Shown here in pieces: positions 27,966-38,074 of a DNA stretch of 64,000 nucleotides (its first letter is position 1; each line of letters begins with the position of its first letter). The translations under genes and the position numbers were made by a program. The notes under the pieces are model-generated. The model ran no database searches. It worked only from the letters and a program-made list of their open reading frames with translations, and was not told where the DNA came from. The stretch is from Endobacterium cereale (GTDB taxonomy: Bacteria > Pseudomonadota > Alphaproteobacteria > Rhizobiales > Rhizobiaceae): NCBI RefSeq assembly GCF_009617585.1, contig NZ_WIXI01000046.1:281672-345671 (forward strand), written 5' to 3'.

Positions 27966-30900
27966 TATTGCGCCGCCTTCACCTCCATGCGGCCCGTCGC
28001 GGTGCGCGCAGAGAATTGCGGGCGATACATATCCTCGACGTAAGCTGCCGGGTGGTCGTAGACGCCGGGCGTGACCGCACGGACCACATAGGCCAGCGAG
28101 ATTTCGCGGTTATCACCACCCGAGCGATCGAAGGCGGCGACAAAACGGTCGTTGCGGAATTCCGTATGAGCGGCTTCTGTATCGCCGATCCATTCGAAAT
28201 TGGTCAGCTGGGCGCTGTCGACGAGGCTCGGATTGTCGATCTCGAAACCGGCAGGCAGGAGATCGGTGATAACGATGCGCGAGGCCCAGTTGTTGCTTTC
28301 CGTCACCGTCAGCACCACGACGTAACGCTGGTTCTGTTCGGCTTCCGTGACACTGATTTCCTCACCTTCCAACGTGTAATAGGCGCGGGAAATCTGGAAA
28401 CCGTCACCACCGGCCGGCAGCGGCACCACCGGTGCGGCGACCGTGGTCAGCACCGCCGAGAGCGGATCGGGGCTGCGATTGGCGAGCGTAACCGGATGAT
28501 CGGCCAAGGCGGCACCTTCGATGCGGGACATGTATGCCCCCTTGTGGGCGGCACCATTGACCTGAAGGTTGATGCCGTCATCACCCTGCTGCAACGCGCG
28601 CGCCGCAAGCAGCATCCAGGCCTGTTCCTGCGTGCTGGTATATTTTTTATTGCGCCATTCGCTGGCAACGACCTTGGAAAGCTCCGGCACGATGGCCGGA
28701 ACCGGACGGCTTTCGGCGGCAAGCGCCAGAACCGCCGCGCCATCACGCAGCGACGAACCGTAATCCGAACGGGCGAGGCTGACCTTGCGGACCTGCGCAT
28801 CCTCGGCCATCTGCAGCGACTGGGCAAAAATGGTTTTGGAACGCTGGGCATCGCCGTAAAGCGCAAGCGATGCGGCGAGATGCGCCTTGGCAAGCGGTGT
28901 CGGGAATTCCGCCAGCATCGTATCTGCGTAATAGCGCAGATCGCTGATGGCGGCCTTGCGGTTGCGCGACAGCACATAGAGCGCATAGGCGATCTCGTTG
29001 CCCTTGTCGCGGACGCTGTTGTCGTAACCGAGACCGTTCTGGAGGTTTTCCAGCGCCTGCACCAGCGCCTGATCCGGCACCGTATACCCCTGCTCACGGG
29101 CGCGGCTCAGGAAGTCGGTGACGTAGGAATCCAGCCACAGATCACCCGAACCCGGCGACCACAGGCCAAAACTGCCCGACGACGACTGGTAGGAGAGGAC
29201 GCGGTAAATGGCGTCCTGCACCCGCTTCTTGATGTCGGCCTCGTCGGCCAGACCATTTTTCTGCGCCAGTTCGCTGAGATAAAGCAGCGGTAGCGCGCGG
29301 CTGGTGGTCTGTTCGGCGCAACCGTAGGGGTAACGGTCGAGGCTGGTCAGCAGAGACGGAATATCGAACTCGGCCGAGCGGCTGACATTGAGCGCGATCG
29401 AGGCACCCGGCAAAATGCTGTCAGCAAACAGATCGCCATTGACCGTGAGGCTGCTGCCAGGGGCAAGCGAGATGACGCGGCGGGTGGTGATCGGCAGGGT
29501 TGCCGGGCGCACCGGCAGGTAAAGCGCCTGTTCCAGCGCCATGCCACTATCGTTTGTCAGGCGGATATTGATCTGACCATCACCGGGCTCAACACCGGAG
29601 ATTTTTAGGGCCACATCTTTTTTGCCGCCGGGCTGCAATTGCAGTGTCTGTTCCGGCGCGGCGACCGAGATTGCATCATTGCCGGTAACCGAAAGGCGAT
29701 AGCTTCCGGCAGGCGCATCCGTATTGGCGATGTCGAGACGCAGGTTGGCTTCATCGCCGGGGGCGAGGAAACGCGGCAGGCTGGCGGTGACGACGACAGG
29801 ATCGCGGATAATCACATCCGTTACGCCATGGCCGATACCGGTCTTCGACCAGGCAACCGCCATCACACGGGCCGTGCCGTTGAACTGCGGGATATCGAAA
29901 CTGACTTTTGCATTTCCATCCGCATCCAGTTTCACCGGACCGGAGAAGAAGGCGACGAGTTTTTCCTTCGGCGGGCTGGCCTGCAGCGCCATGCTGCCAC
30001 CATCACCACCGGTGCGGATCCGACCCATGGCACCGAGCGAACCATCGATCAGGCGTCCGTAAAGATCGCGGATTTCCAAGCCGAGACGGCGCTGGCCAAA
30101 ATAGAAATCATCCGGGGCCGGCGGTTCATAACGCGTAAGATTGAGAATGCCGACATCGACGGCGGCAACCGTGACATAAGCTTCCTCACCCACACCGGCG
30201 CCGGCGACATTGACGGCGACTTCAAGCGGTTGGCGCGGCAGGGTCTTTTCCGGTGCGCTCAGCTTAATCGCAAGATCACGCAGTTCCGGATCGACTTTCA
30301 GCCAAGTGATGCCGATGGCACGCATCGGCATGCGGTTGTCGCGTGCTTCGCCGGGACGATAGAGCGTTGCCGTGACATAAGAACCGGCGCCCCAGTTTTC
30401 CGTGACCGGAATTTCGACCTCGCCGCCGTTTTCGCCGATATCGACGTTTTCGACCGAGATCAGCTGTTCGGCACCACCCATGACCATGAGCGAACCGGCA
30501 TAACGCGACGAGATTTTCAGTTTCGCGGTCTCGCCGACCTTGTAGCTCGGCTTGTCGAGGGCGATTTCGAGAGCGTCGGGTGTTTCGGTGGTGCTGGCGG
30601 TGACGAACCAGCCGGCATCGAATTCGACGCTCGACTGCGGCCCGCCGGCTTCAGGCGTTTCGACTTCGAGGCGGTAACGACCCCAGCCGGCCTGTACGGA
30701 AATTTCGCCGCCATCGGCAGACAGATCGACTTTGCCGTTTGCTACCTGCTGCGTGCGGGTGATCGGCTCGTAACGCCAGGAACCACCCTCGCGATACCAT
30801 TGATAATTGCGCTCCAGCTTGACGAGTTTCCAAAGAGCACCCTTGGAGGCAACCTTGTTGCCGGTCTCATCGACCATCACGACATGGAATTTGCCGAGGG

Positions 30901-33415
30901 CGTTTTCAGGAAGATCGCCGGAAAACTGTGGCTTGATGCCAAGACGCGGGCCATCGGCACGCACCGGCAGCGTCAGTTTGCGCTCGATGGCGCGGCCGCC
31001 ACCTTCCTGCATGCGCACGACGATATCGGCGGAAACCAGCTGCGTGGTGGAGGGGATTTCGGCAATGGCGGCATCGAAGCTGGCCTTGCCGTCTTCATCG
31101 AGCGGATCGAGCCCTTCGAGCGGCAGGCGGGTGGCTTCGGCAGCTTCCTCATCGGCGAGGCCGAAGAGATAGCCCTTGAAAGCTTCCGTCTCGCGCGACG
31201 GTTTCAGCACCACTTCGCCTTCGAGATTAAGCCCGGCAGCGGGGGCGCCATAAAGATAACGGCCATCGACATTGACCGGCAGCGGTTGACCGACCGTGAT
31301 CGTATCGACGTCGCTGGTCAGATCGAACTCAATGCGATCCGGCACAAAATCATCGACCAAAAATTCCTTGGAGGCGATGGCCGAACCCTTGGGATCGGTA
31401 AACACCTGCATGGTCCAGGTGCCGCGCATAGAGGTTTCCTGCAGGGGCAGATCGAGTGCGTAACCGCCGAGCTGTCCGTTTTCCACCTGACGGCGATCCT
31501 CGACACCATCCGGGCGCAGGAAAACGAAGGTCAACGGCAGATTTTCGATGGCGTTGGAATCTACATCACGCGCAAGCGCCGAGGCATGCACGGTTTCGCC
31601 GACGCGATAAATGCCGCGTTCGGTGAAGGCAAAGATATCGATCGCGCCTGGCGCGGCGCGGCCGGTGACGCCTCGGTCGGACAGGTCGAAGCCGGCGCGG
31701 GTCATGTCGAGGAAGACGTAGTCCGTATCGCCGTTCTTGGCCGTCAGCACGGCTGGCGTCATGGCGGCGGTGCCGCGCATCAGGCCGGCAGTGAAATTGG
31801 CGCGGCCATCGGCATCGGTTGTCAGAGTGCCGAGAATCTCGTTGTTTTTGGCGAGAAGCTGCAACTCGACGTCGGCGACCGGCTTGGCGGTAGAAAGCGA
31901 GCGCACGAAAACGTTGAGGCCATCGGTGCCGGCATAGGTGGAAATGCCGAGATCGGAGACGACGAACCACTGCGTTGCCTTGTTTTCCCAGCTGTCTTCG
32001 TTGGCTGTCGGCAGGCTGGCGGTCATCACATAAACGCCCGGCTTGCGCTCAGGCAAAGCTTCATCGACCGGGAAACTGGTGACGACGTCCTTGTTCATTT
32101 CCTGGCCGATTTCGAGTGAACCTTGCCAGACCAGCTCGCCGCTTTCCTCCTGAATGCGGTTGGCGCTGTAGCCATCCATCTGAGTGAGGAATTGCGACGA
32201 AGTGAGAAGCGGGGCGATGCCGCGCTCGCCGATCCGGTAGAGTTTCAGGCTCGCGCTCGGCGTGTTTACGGACACGAGCGGAATGCCGCGGCGGGCCGTG
32301 GAGGGCAGCACAAAACTATCGCCGGTGAAACGCAGCGACGGCGAACGATCCTTCACATAGATGTCGACATCGACGGCGGCAGCGAGGTTTTCATCGACCG
32401 AAGACGGCAGGCCGCGGCGCAAAGTCAGCTTGTAACGCTGGCCGTGAGTGAGACCTTCGACGCAGATCTGGTTTTCCTTGGCTTCCATCGCCTTGGGGGC
32501 AGCGCCATCCAGCGTGACGAAGGGTGCGTAATCGACGCCCGCCTTCACCAGCGGTTCGGAAAACTGGATACAGGCGCGCGCTTCGGCGCTATCGGCATCG
32601 ACCGTATTACCGACGACGCGGAAACCAAAACGCTGCACGAGATCCTGATAAACGGCCTGCACCGTCTTGGCGTTGACCAGCGCAAGGCTTTCCTTGAGCG
32701 CATTGATGGCCGCGCGATGATTGGCTTGACGCTCCAGTCCGCCGCCGAGAAGGGCAAGTGCTTCCGCGCGACTCTGCGTCGAGCGGCTGAGCTGGTAACC
32801 ATTGATACCGGCCATGACAGCCTGACGGGCATATTCACCGTTGTTTTCGACACTGCCGGCGGCGCGGGCCATTTCAAGCCACAAAGCGCCGTCTTCCGGG
32901 TTGATGGCAAGGGCGGCCTGATAGGCAGGAAGTGCGGCACCGATATCATTGCCGACGACTTCAAGCTGCGCCAGCGCCTTCAGGCTTTCCAGCCCCTGGC
33001 CTTGTAATGCTCCCGTTGGCGCAAGACCATCCTTGAATTCGCGAGCCTGCTGGATCAGTTCGTCGGACAGGAAACCGAGGCGCGGAGCGGCACCGATATC
33101 CGGCTCGGCAGCAACATTGACGACCTTGCCGGCGATCGCGCCCGGGGCGGCGTTCAGCTGGTTGAAGTCCGATTTCAGAAAGCACCACTTTGCCTTGGTA
33201 TTATAGGTGAAGGCACGGCAGGAGCGATCATCGATGCAGGCCGTCTGGCACTGGTTGACGTCGATATTTTTCACCGTGCGAAGGTCGAAACCGGTGTAAT
33301 CGCTGTTTTCGCTGGTAATGACTTGTCGCCGCGTTTCCTGCGCCGACAATGGCGCGGCCAAAGCCAGCGCGCCGAGGACAAAAGCAGAGATGCGGAAAAA
33401 GGCGCGCTTAGACAT
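27965..33415 (-). CDS. bacterial alpha-2-macroglobulin with N-terminal PAN domain
   Basis: A 1816-residue periplasmic protease-trap protein of the alpha-2-macroglobulin family. The N-terminus is a Sec signal peptide ending near PLSAQE, followed by a PAN/apple-like module at about residues 30-90 with paired cysteines (CQTACIDDRSC, WCFLKS). A long array of macroglobulin-like domains follows. The thioester motif is intact as YGCAEQ, with Cys1366 and Gln1369, then the alpha-helical thioester domain and a receptor-binding-like C-terminus. ATG 33415 has a strong GGGGAGGA ribosome binding site; an earlier in-frame start adds 22 residues before the signal peptide and is unlikely. No lipobox is seen, so it is probably soluble. 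It is translationally coupled to pbpC. Confidence 0.93.
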   Translation of the reverse strand: MSKRAFFRISAFVLGALALAAPLSAQETRRQVITSENSDYTGFDLRTVKNIDVNQCQTACIDDRSCRAFTYNTKAKWCFLKSDFNQLNAAPGAIAGKVVNVAAEPDIGAAPRLGFLSDELIQQAREFKDGLAPTGALQGQGLESLKALAQLEVVGNDIGAALPAYQAALAINPEDGALWLEMARAAGSVENNGEYARQAVMAGINGYQLSRSTQSRAEALALLGGGLERQANHRAAINALKESLALVNAKTVQAVYQDLVQRFGFRVVGNTVDADSAEARACIQFSEPLVKAGVDYAPFVTLDGAAPKAMEAKENQICVEGLTHGQRYKLTLRRGLPSSVDENLAAAVDVDIYVKDRSPSLRFTGDSFVLPSTARRGIPLVSVNTPSASLKLYRIGERGIAPLLTSSQFLTQMDGYSANRIQEESGELVWQGSLEIGQEMNKDVVTSFPVDEALPERKPGVYVMTASLPTANEDSWENKATQWFVVSDLGISTYAGTDGLNVFVRSLSTAKPVADVELQLLAKNNEILGTLTTDADGRANFTAGLMRGTAAMTPAVLTAKNGDTDYVFLDMTRAGFDLSDRGVTGRAAPGAIDIFAFTERGIYRVGETVHASALARDVDSNAIENLPLTFVFLRPDGVEDRRQVENGQLGGYALDLPLQETSMRGTWTMQVFTDPKGSAIASKEFLVDDFVPDRIEFDLTSDVDTITVGQPLPVNVDGRYLYGAPAAGLNLEGEVVLKPSRETEAFKGYLFGLADEEAAEATRLPLEGLDPLDEDGKASFDAAIAEIPSTTQLVSADIVVRMQEGGGRAIERKLTLPVRADGPRLGIKPQFSGDLPENALGKFHVVMVDETGNKVASKGALWKLVKLERNYQWYREGGSWRYEPITRTQQVANGKVDLSADGGEISVQAGWGRYRLEVETPEAGGPQSSVEFDAGWFVTASTTETPDALEIALDKPSYKVGETAKLKISSRYAGSLMVMGGAEQLISVENVDIGENGGEVEIPVTENWGAGSYVTATLYRPGEARDNRMPMRAIGITWLKVDPELRDLAIKLSAPEKTLPRQPLEVAVNVAGAGVGEEAYVTVAAVDVGILNLTRYEPPAPDDFYFGQRRLGLEIRDLYGRLIDGSLGAMGRIRTGGDGGSMALQASPPKEKLVAFFSGPVKLDADGNAKVSFDIPQFNGTARVMAVAWSKTGIGHGVTDVIIRDPVVVTASLPRFLAPGDEANLRLDIANTDAPAGSYRLSVTGNDAISVAAPEQTLQLQPGGKKDVALKISGVEPGDGQINIRLTNDSGMALEQALYLPVRPATLPITTRRVISLAPGSSLTVNGDLFADSILPGASIALNVSRSAEFDIPSLLTSLDRYPYGCAEQTTSRALPLLYLSELAQKNGLADEADIKKRVQDAIYRVLSYQSSSGSFGLWSPGSGDLWLDSYVTDFLSRAREQGYTVPDQALVQALENLQNGLGYDNSVRDKGNEIAYALYVLSRNRKAAISDLRYYADTMLAEFPTPLAKAHLAASLALYGDAQRSKTIFAQSLQMAEDAQVRKVSLARSDYGSSLRDGAAVLALAAESRPVPAIVPELSKVVASEWRNKKYTSTQEQAWMLLAARALQQGDDGINLQVNGAAHKGAYMSRIEGAALADHPVTLANRSPDPLSAVLTTVAAPVVPLPAGGDGFQISRAYYTLEGEEISVTEAEQNQRYVVVLTVTESNNWASRIVITDLLPAGFEIDNPSLVDSAQLTNFEWIGDTEAAHTEFRNDRFVAAFDRSGGDNREISLAYVVRAVTPGVYDHPAAYVEDMYRPQFSARTATGRMEVKAAQ

Positions 33416-33614
33416 AAAAGTCCTCCCCAACGCGGTACCGTGAGCCGATGGCACTTTTCTAATTTGACGGGTGCTTGTCAATCTTCGGCGCAGATATGCG
33501 CCAGCTACGTGACAAGCTCAAGATGGGAAATTTACCGCGATTGGCCGGCGATGGACTTACGGTCTGCGGCGGCGCAGAATTGCGCTTTCACAAATCAACG
33601 ACGGGTCTCTGCCG
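33416..33614. promoter_or_regulatory. divergent intergenic region
   Basis: 199 bases separate the divergent alpha-2-macroglobulin and molybdoenzyme genes, so both promoters should lie here. A short inverted repeat TTGAC-8-GTCAA occupies 33464-33481. I see no convincing paired -35/-10 elements. Confidence 0.35.
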
Positions 33615-34280
33615 ATGAGTGACGATATGCCCGAACCCGAGGTGACGAAGCTTACCAGCACAAAACGGAAATGGGCGGCGGAAGGGAAATTTCTGACCGG
33701 CCGGATTTCACGACCGGAAACCGAACGTCTGCCGCCGGGCCAACATCTGGTGAAAAACTGGCCTGTACTCGATCTCGGGCAACAGCCGGAAATTTCCCGC
33801 GAGCGCTGGCGGCTGGATGTGCGCGGTCTGGTGATGCACCCGATAACGCTGAACTGGCAGGATTTCGAAGACCTGCCGCAGAGCGACAGTCTCTCCGATA
33901 TCCACTGCGTCACAACATGGTCGCGTTACGACAATCATTGGAAGGGCGTGAAGACACGCGACCTGCTCGATCTCGTTTTGCCAAAGGACGAGGCGAATGC
34001 GGTGATGTTGACCAGTTACGATGGTTACACCACCAACCTGCCGCTTTCCGACTTTGCCGCAGACGATGCGCTGCTGGTGACGAACTGGGAAGGCCAGCCC
34101 CTCACTGAAGAGCATGGTGGACCCGTGCGGCTTGTCGTGCCGCATCTCTATTTCTGGAAAAGCGCCAAATGGCTAAGCCGCATCGAATTCCTGCGCGACG
34201 ACCGGCCGGGCTTCTGGGAAAAGAATGGATATCACATGCGGGGTGATCCATGGGCCGAGGAGCGGTATTCCGACGATTGA
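33615..34280 (+). CDS. sulfite oxidase-like molybdopterin oxidoreductase
   Basis: A 221-residue soluble protein of the sulfite-oxidase-like molybdopterin family, smaller than true sulfite oxidase and lacking heme and dimerisation domains. The molybdenum-ligating cysteine is in DIHCVTTWSRYDNHW. Other family segments are HPITLNWQDFEDLP, TSYDGYTTNLPL and GGPVRLVVPHLYFWKSAKW. No Tat or Sec signal is visible, unlike MsrP/YedY, so it is probably cytosolic. The substrate is unknown. The gene is convergent with the MTHFR-like gene, 9 bases between stops. Confidence 0.88.
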   Translation: MSDDMPEPEVTKLTSTKRKWAAEGKFLTGRISRPETERLPPGQHLVKNWPVLDLGQQPEISRERWRLDVRGLVMHPITLNWQDFEDLPQSDSLSDIHCVTTWSRYDNHWKGVKTRDLLDLVLPKDEANAVMLTSYDGYTTNLPLSDFAADDALLVTNWEGQPLTEEHGGPVRLVVPHLYFWKSAKWLSRIEFLRDDRPGFWEKNGYHMRGDPWAEERYSDD

Positions 34281-34289
34281 TCGTTCCGA

Positions 34290-35204
34290 TCAGATCGCAG
34301 TAGCCAAACCGTTCTGCGCCCGCGCGTTGGCCCAAGTCGCACTGGCGGCAATTCCGCCGAGCGGAAACAAGTGGCACTGTTCGATGCGGCTTTGCGGATG
34401 CGTGGCGCAGTAGGCCTCGATCTCGTTGACCAGATCGGTCGGTTCGAACGGCACCAGCAGTTTTCGGAAATCCAGTGCGCGTTTCTGAAGTATGGAAAGC
34501 GACGGGCCGACGCCGCAGGAAATCGCGAACTTGATCAGAGTCTGCAGTTTGGTCGGTCCGGCAATGCCGAGATGGATCGGCAGGTCGATGCCATTGGCGA
34601 AAATCCGTTCAGCCCATGCAATGACCGGTTTGGCATCAAAAGCGAACTGGGTGACTACAGCCATCTTGGCATCGGTGCGTTGGGCGTATTCGTGCTTCGA
34701 ACGCAGGGCGGCATCGACATTGATGGTGCCGCCATCTCGATCGATATCGCGATTACCTTCCGGGTGTCCGGCCACATGCAGGCGGTTGAAACCGTAACGG
34801 TCGAACAGACCGGTTTCCAGCATGGACGTGACGCTATCAAGATCACCTGCCGGGCGGGCATAACCACCACCAAGCAGCAACGCCTGCTCCACACCGGCCT
34901 CCTCACTGTAACGTCCGATCCACGTGTCCAGCGTTGAAACATCGGCAATGCCACGCGCAGGGATGTGCGGCATGGGGGCAAAACCTTCGGAGGTCAGGCG
35001 ACGCGCCGTTGCCACCATGTCATCGATCGGCGTGCCTTCGATATGGGCGACATAAACGCGTGTGCCGGCGGGCAGAAGTGCGCGAAAGTCCTCGACCTTG
35101 GCGGCGGTGCGCGGCGTGACTTCGATGGAGAAATGCGAAAGCAGGTTGATCGCCTCAGGTGCCATGACGGCATCTGCGTTCTCATCCGTCACTGCAATGG
35201 CCAT
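34290..35204 (-). CDS. methylenetetrahydrofolate reductase family protein
   Basis: A 304-residue TIM-barrel protein of the MetF/MTHFR family, which reduces 5,10-methylene- to 5,10-methyl-tetrahydrofolate with FAD. The acidic active-site start is FSIEVTP; HIPARG, LLLGGG, HVAGHPEGN and GIAGPTKLQTLIKFA follow in the family order. I choose ATG 35204, with GGGAA upstream; the frame is open for 46 more codons without family similarity. It lies 159 bases downstream of the last gene of an ABC importer on the same strand. That hints at a one-carbon catabolic role rather than methionine synthesis, but this is inference. Confidence 0.85.
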   Translation of the reverse strand: MAIAVTDENADAVMAPEAINLLSHFSIEVTPRTAAKVEDFRALLPAGTRVYVAHIEGTPIDDMVATARRLTSEGFAPMPHIPARGIADVSTLDTWIGRYSEEAGVEQALLLGGGYARPAGDLDSVTSMLETGLFDRYGFNRLHVAGHPEGNRDIDRDGGTINVDAALRSKHEYAQRTDAKMAVVTQFAFDAKPVIAWAERIFANGIDLPIHLGIAGPTKLQTLIKFAISCGVGPSLSILQKRALDFRKLLVPFEPTDLVNEIEAYCATHPQSRIEQCHLFPLGGIAASATWANARAQNGLATAI

Positions 35205-35363
35205 GAAGTTTCCCGTATCCGATACACGCGCATTCCGCATGATGAGCGGAACGTTCTTGTCATTTGATATCAGGATAGGATGACAATGTCTTTTGCGCAT
35301 GCCGCAAGGCCGACATGCACGGGCAGATTTACGCCCATGCATGCTGCGGACTCCAAAATCCGG

Positions 35364-36131
35364 TCAGACAGCCAGATAATTATGCCGCAATTCTGCATTC
35401 TCCAGAACATCGGCAGCGGCACCGCTATAAACCACCGTGCCAGTATCCATGATCACGGCCCGATCGGAAAAACGCAGGGCCGCCACAGCATTTTGCTCGA
35501 CAATGATGGTGGTGATGCCGAGATCGCGGATCTGCCGGACGATCTTTTCAATCTCCTGCACGATGACCGGCGCAAGTCCTTCATAAGGTTCGTCGAGGAA
35601 CAGAATTTTCAAATCGCGCGCAAGAGCACGAGCCACCGCGAGCATCTGTTGCTCCCCCCCCGACATGGTGGTGGCTTCCTGCGTACGGCGTTCGGCGAGA
35701 CGTGGAAAATGATCGTAGATCTTTTCCACCGACCAGCCCTTCTGGCCCGACACCTGCGCCAGAAGAAGGTTTTCCTCCACTGTCAGACCACCGATGATAC
35801 GGCGATCCTCCGGTACCAGCTGCACGCCAGCCTGTGCGGCCTGATAGGATTTCATCCTGTGCAACGGCTGGCCATCGAGCCAGATCTCGCCGCTCTTCAG
35901 CACTGGGCTGTCGGCCCGGGCGAGCGTGCGCAGCGTCGAGGTCTTGCCGGCGCCGTTACGGCCCAGCAGCGACAGGACCTCACCCTTGGCGATGGAGAAG
36001 GAAACACCCTGGACGATATAGGATTCGCCATACCAGGCATGGATGTCCTCGACGCTGAAAAAGGGCCTCTCCTGGCTCGGCTCCATGCTTTGGGCTCCTT
36101 TCAGTTCACTGTGGCGGGTCATGGCGTTCAT
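35364..36131 (-). CDS. branched-chain amino acid-type ABC ATP-binding protein (LivF-like)
   Basis: A 255-residue ATPase of the HAAT importer class. It has Walker A GRNGAGKTS, signature MSGGEQQ, Walker B ILFLDEP, and the LivF-type QLVPEDRRI segment. ATG 36131 overlaps the end of the LivG-like gene by four bases and has GGGAGAAG upstream. It is the fifth gene of the importer operon. The substrate cannot be read from this subunit. Confidence 0.92.
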   Translation of the reverse strand: MNAMTRHSELKGAQSMEPSQERPFFSVEDIHAWYGESYIVQGVSFSIAKGEVLSLLGRNGAGKTSTLRTLARADSPVLKSGEIWLDGQPLHRMKSYQAAQAGVQLVPEDRRIIGGLTVEENLLLAQVSGQKGWSVEKIYDHFPRLAERRTQEATTMSGGEQQMLAVARALARDLKILFLDEPYEGLAPVIVQEIEKIVRQIRDLGITTIIVEQNAVAALRFSDRAVIMDTGTVVYSGAAADVLENAELRHNYLAV

Positions 36132-36895
36132 GCGTGCGCTTCTCCCAGATAGGCTTCCTTGACCTTGGGATTGGCCCGCACCTCGTCCGGCAGGCCATCG
36201 GCGATGATCCGTCCTTGCGCCAGAACGCTGACGCGGTCCGCGAGCGAAAACACCACATGCATGTCGTGCTCGATGATGACCTTGGTCATGCCGCGCGCCT
36301 TGATGCGTTTGAGAAGCTCGATCGTCATGTTGGTATCATGGCGTGACATGCCGGCGGTTGGCTCATCCAGCAGCAGCAGTTTTGGTTTCTGGATCAGGCA
36401 CATGGCAAGCTCCAGCCGCCTTTTGTCGCCGCGCGACAGCGAACCTGCCAATTGGTGACGCCGTTCCAGCAGGCCTACATCACCGAGATGAAACTCGGCA
36501 GAATCACGGATCTCGCTTTCGCTCTCGACGGATTGCAGCGCGTGAAACCGATAGGCGCCATCGCGCTTGGCAAAGGCGGGGATCATGACGTTGTCGAGAA
36601 GCGAAAGATCCGGAAAGATTTCCGGCGTCTGGAAGACGCGGCTGACGCCGAGCTGGTTGATCTCGTGCGGACGCTGCTGGTCAAGCGTCGTGCCGGCGAA
36701 AACAACATGGCCCTGGTCCGGCCGGATACGGCCGATGCAGACATTGAGCAGCGTCGATTTGCCGGCACCGTTGGGGCCAATGATGGCATGCACAGTGCCT
36801 TCGGCAACACTCAGATCGACATCGGTCAGTGCCTTCAAACCACCAAAGCGCTTGCTGACATCCGCGACGTGGAGAACGATATTCTTGTCCGACAT
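36128..36895 (-). CDS. branched-chain amino acid-type ABC ATP-binding protein (LivG-like)
   Basis: A 255-residue ATPase partner of the LivF-like protein. Walker A is GPNGAGKST and Walker B is LLLLDEP. The signature loop reads SLSRGDKRRLE, a variant of the usual SGGQ. IEHDMHVVFSLADRV is the H-loop region. I use ATG 36895 with GGAG upstream; an extended frame to 37282 overlaps LivM and is not coding. It sits five bases after the LivM-like stop. Confidence 0.91.
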   Translation of the reverse strand: MSDKNIVLHVADVSKRFGGLKALTDVDLSVAEGTVHAIIGPNGAGKSTLLNVCIGRIRPDQGHVVFAGTTLDQQRPHEINQLGVSRVFQTPEIFPDLSLLDNVMIPAFAKRDGAYRFHALQSVESESEIRDSAEFHLGDVGLLERRHQLAGSLSRGDKRRLELAMCLIQKPKLLLLDEPTAGMSRHDTNMTIELLKRIKARGMTKVIIEHDMHVVFSLADRVSVLAQGRIIADGLPDEVRANPKVKEAYLGEAHA

Positions 36896-36900
36896 GACCG

Positions 36901-38070
36901 TTACTCCGCTGGCTGAACCGGCTGGGCCGGCTGAGGATGTGAAACGATGGCTGGTTTGCCTCCGCCGCCGCCACGTCTGAAGAGACCGGAAATCCTCCGG
37001 AAACCTTCCATGATGCCACCGGGCAGAAAAATGACGATCAGCACGAAGATGACGCCGAGTGTGAGGTGCCACCCCTCGCCGACAAAAAGCGACAACACGC
37101 TTACCAGCGGGTTTTCGATACTGTCGGGCAGGAAATCGAAAATTCGGTGCAGGGTTTGTTCGTTGAAGGCGGAAAAGATGTTTTCGAAATATTTGATGAC
37201 GGCCGCCCCGAGGATCGGTCCGACCAGCGTGCCGGCACCACCCAAGATGGTCATCAACACCACTTCGCCAGACGCCGTCCATTGCATGCGCTCGGCGCCG
37301 GCCAATGGATCGGTAACCGCCATCAAGGAGCCGGCGAGACCCGCATAGACACCCGATATGACGAAGGCGGCCAGCAGATAGGGGCGGTTGTTGAAGCCGG
37401 TATAACGCATGCGGTTCTGGTTGGATTTCAGCGCCCTCAGCATCAGGCCGAAGGGTGAGCGGAAAATTTTGATCGCGAAGAAGAAACAGAGGATCAGCAT
37501 GATGGCGCAGAAATAGAAGCCGGCATAACCGCCGCCGCTCAAACCGATGCCAAAAAGTTCGACACGCGGCAGGCCGCCGGTAGCCGCGCCCGTCATGTTG
37601 TCGATAACGCGTGGATCACCGAGCGTCAGTTGCAGACCGGTTTCGCCATTGGTGAGCGGCGTCAGCACCGAATAGGCGAGGTTATAGAACATCTGCGCAA
37701 AGGCGAGCGTCAGGATGGAGAAATAGATGCCCGAGCGCCGCAGTGCCACAAAACCGATGACCACGGCCACAAGGCCTGCGACGATCATCGAGAAAAAGAT
37801 AGCCGGCAAAGCATTCATAGTGAGAAGCTTGAACATCCACACCGCCGCATAGGAGCCGATACCGATAAAGGCGGCGTGACCGAACGAGAGGTAGCCGGTC
37901 AAGCCGAATAGGATATTGAAGCCGAGGGCAAAGATACCGAAGATGCAGAATTTCTGCATGAGCGCCGGATAGGCTGCACCGAGTGGCTGCAGGCTGATGG
38001 GCAGAGTAAGAACGACAAAGGCAAAACCAAGGAACAGCAGCCAGTCCTGTTTCGAAAGATTGAGGGCCAT
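36901..38070 (-). CDS. branched-chain amino acid-type ABC permease (LivM-like)
   Basis: A 389-residue multi-spanning permease. [27 protein letters not shown] and the EAA-like region [10 protein letters not shown] are typical of LivM. The C-terminus has a Gly- and Pro-rich tail (RRGGGGGKP...[10 protein letters not shown]), likely cytosolic and not conserved. ATG 38070 lies four bases downstream of the LivH-like stop. Confidence 0.92.
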   Translation of the reverse strand: MALNLSKQDWLLFLGFAFVVLTLPISLQPLGAAYPALMQKFCIFGIFALGFNILFGLTGYLSFGHAAFIGIGSYAAVWMFKLLTMNALPAIFFSMIVAGLVAVVIGFVALRRSGIYFSILTLAFAQMFYNLAYSVLTPLTNGETGLQLTLGDPRVIDNMTGAATGGLPRVELFGIGLSGGGYAGFYFCAIMLILCFFFAIKIFRSPFGLMLRALKSNQNRMRYTGFNNRPYLLAAFVISGVYAGLAGSLMAVTDPLAGAERMQWTASGEVVLMTILGGAGTLVGPILGAAVIKYFENIFSAFNEQTLHRIFDFLPDSIENPLVSVLSLFVGEGWHLTLGVIFVLIVIFLPGGIMEGFRRISGLFRRGGGGGKPAIVSHPQPAQPVQPAE

Positions 38071-38074
38071 CGGC

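Noticed and set aside
29639..32119. 826-codon plus-strand open frame inside the alpha-2-macroglobulin gene
   Set aside because: Antisense shadow of a long high-GC gene; no recognisable domains, and the minus strand has a signal peptide, thioester and family domains.
33496..33618. 40-codon frame ending in an ATGA overlap with the molybdoenzyme gene
   Set aside because: No ribosome binding site and no recognisable sequence; the overlap could be chance. A leader peptide cannot be excluded but is unsupported.
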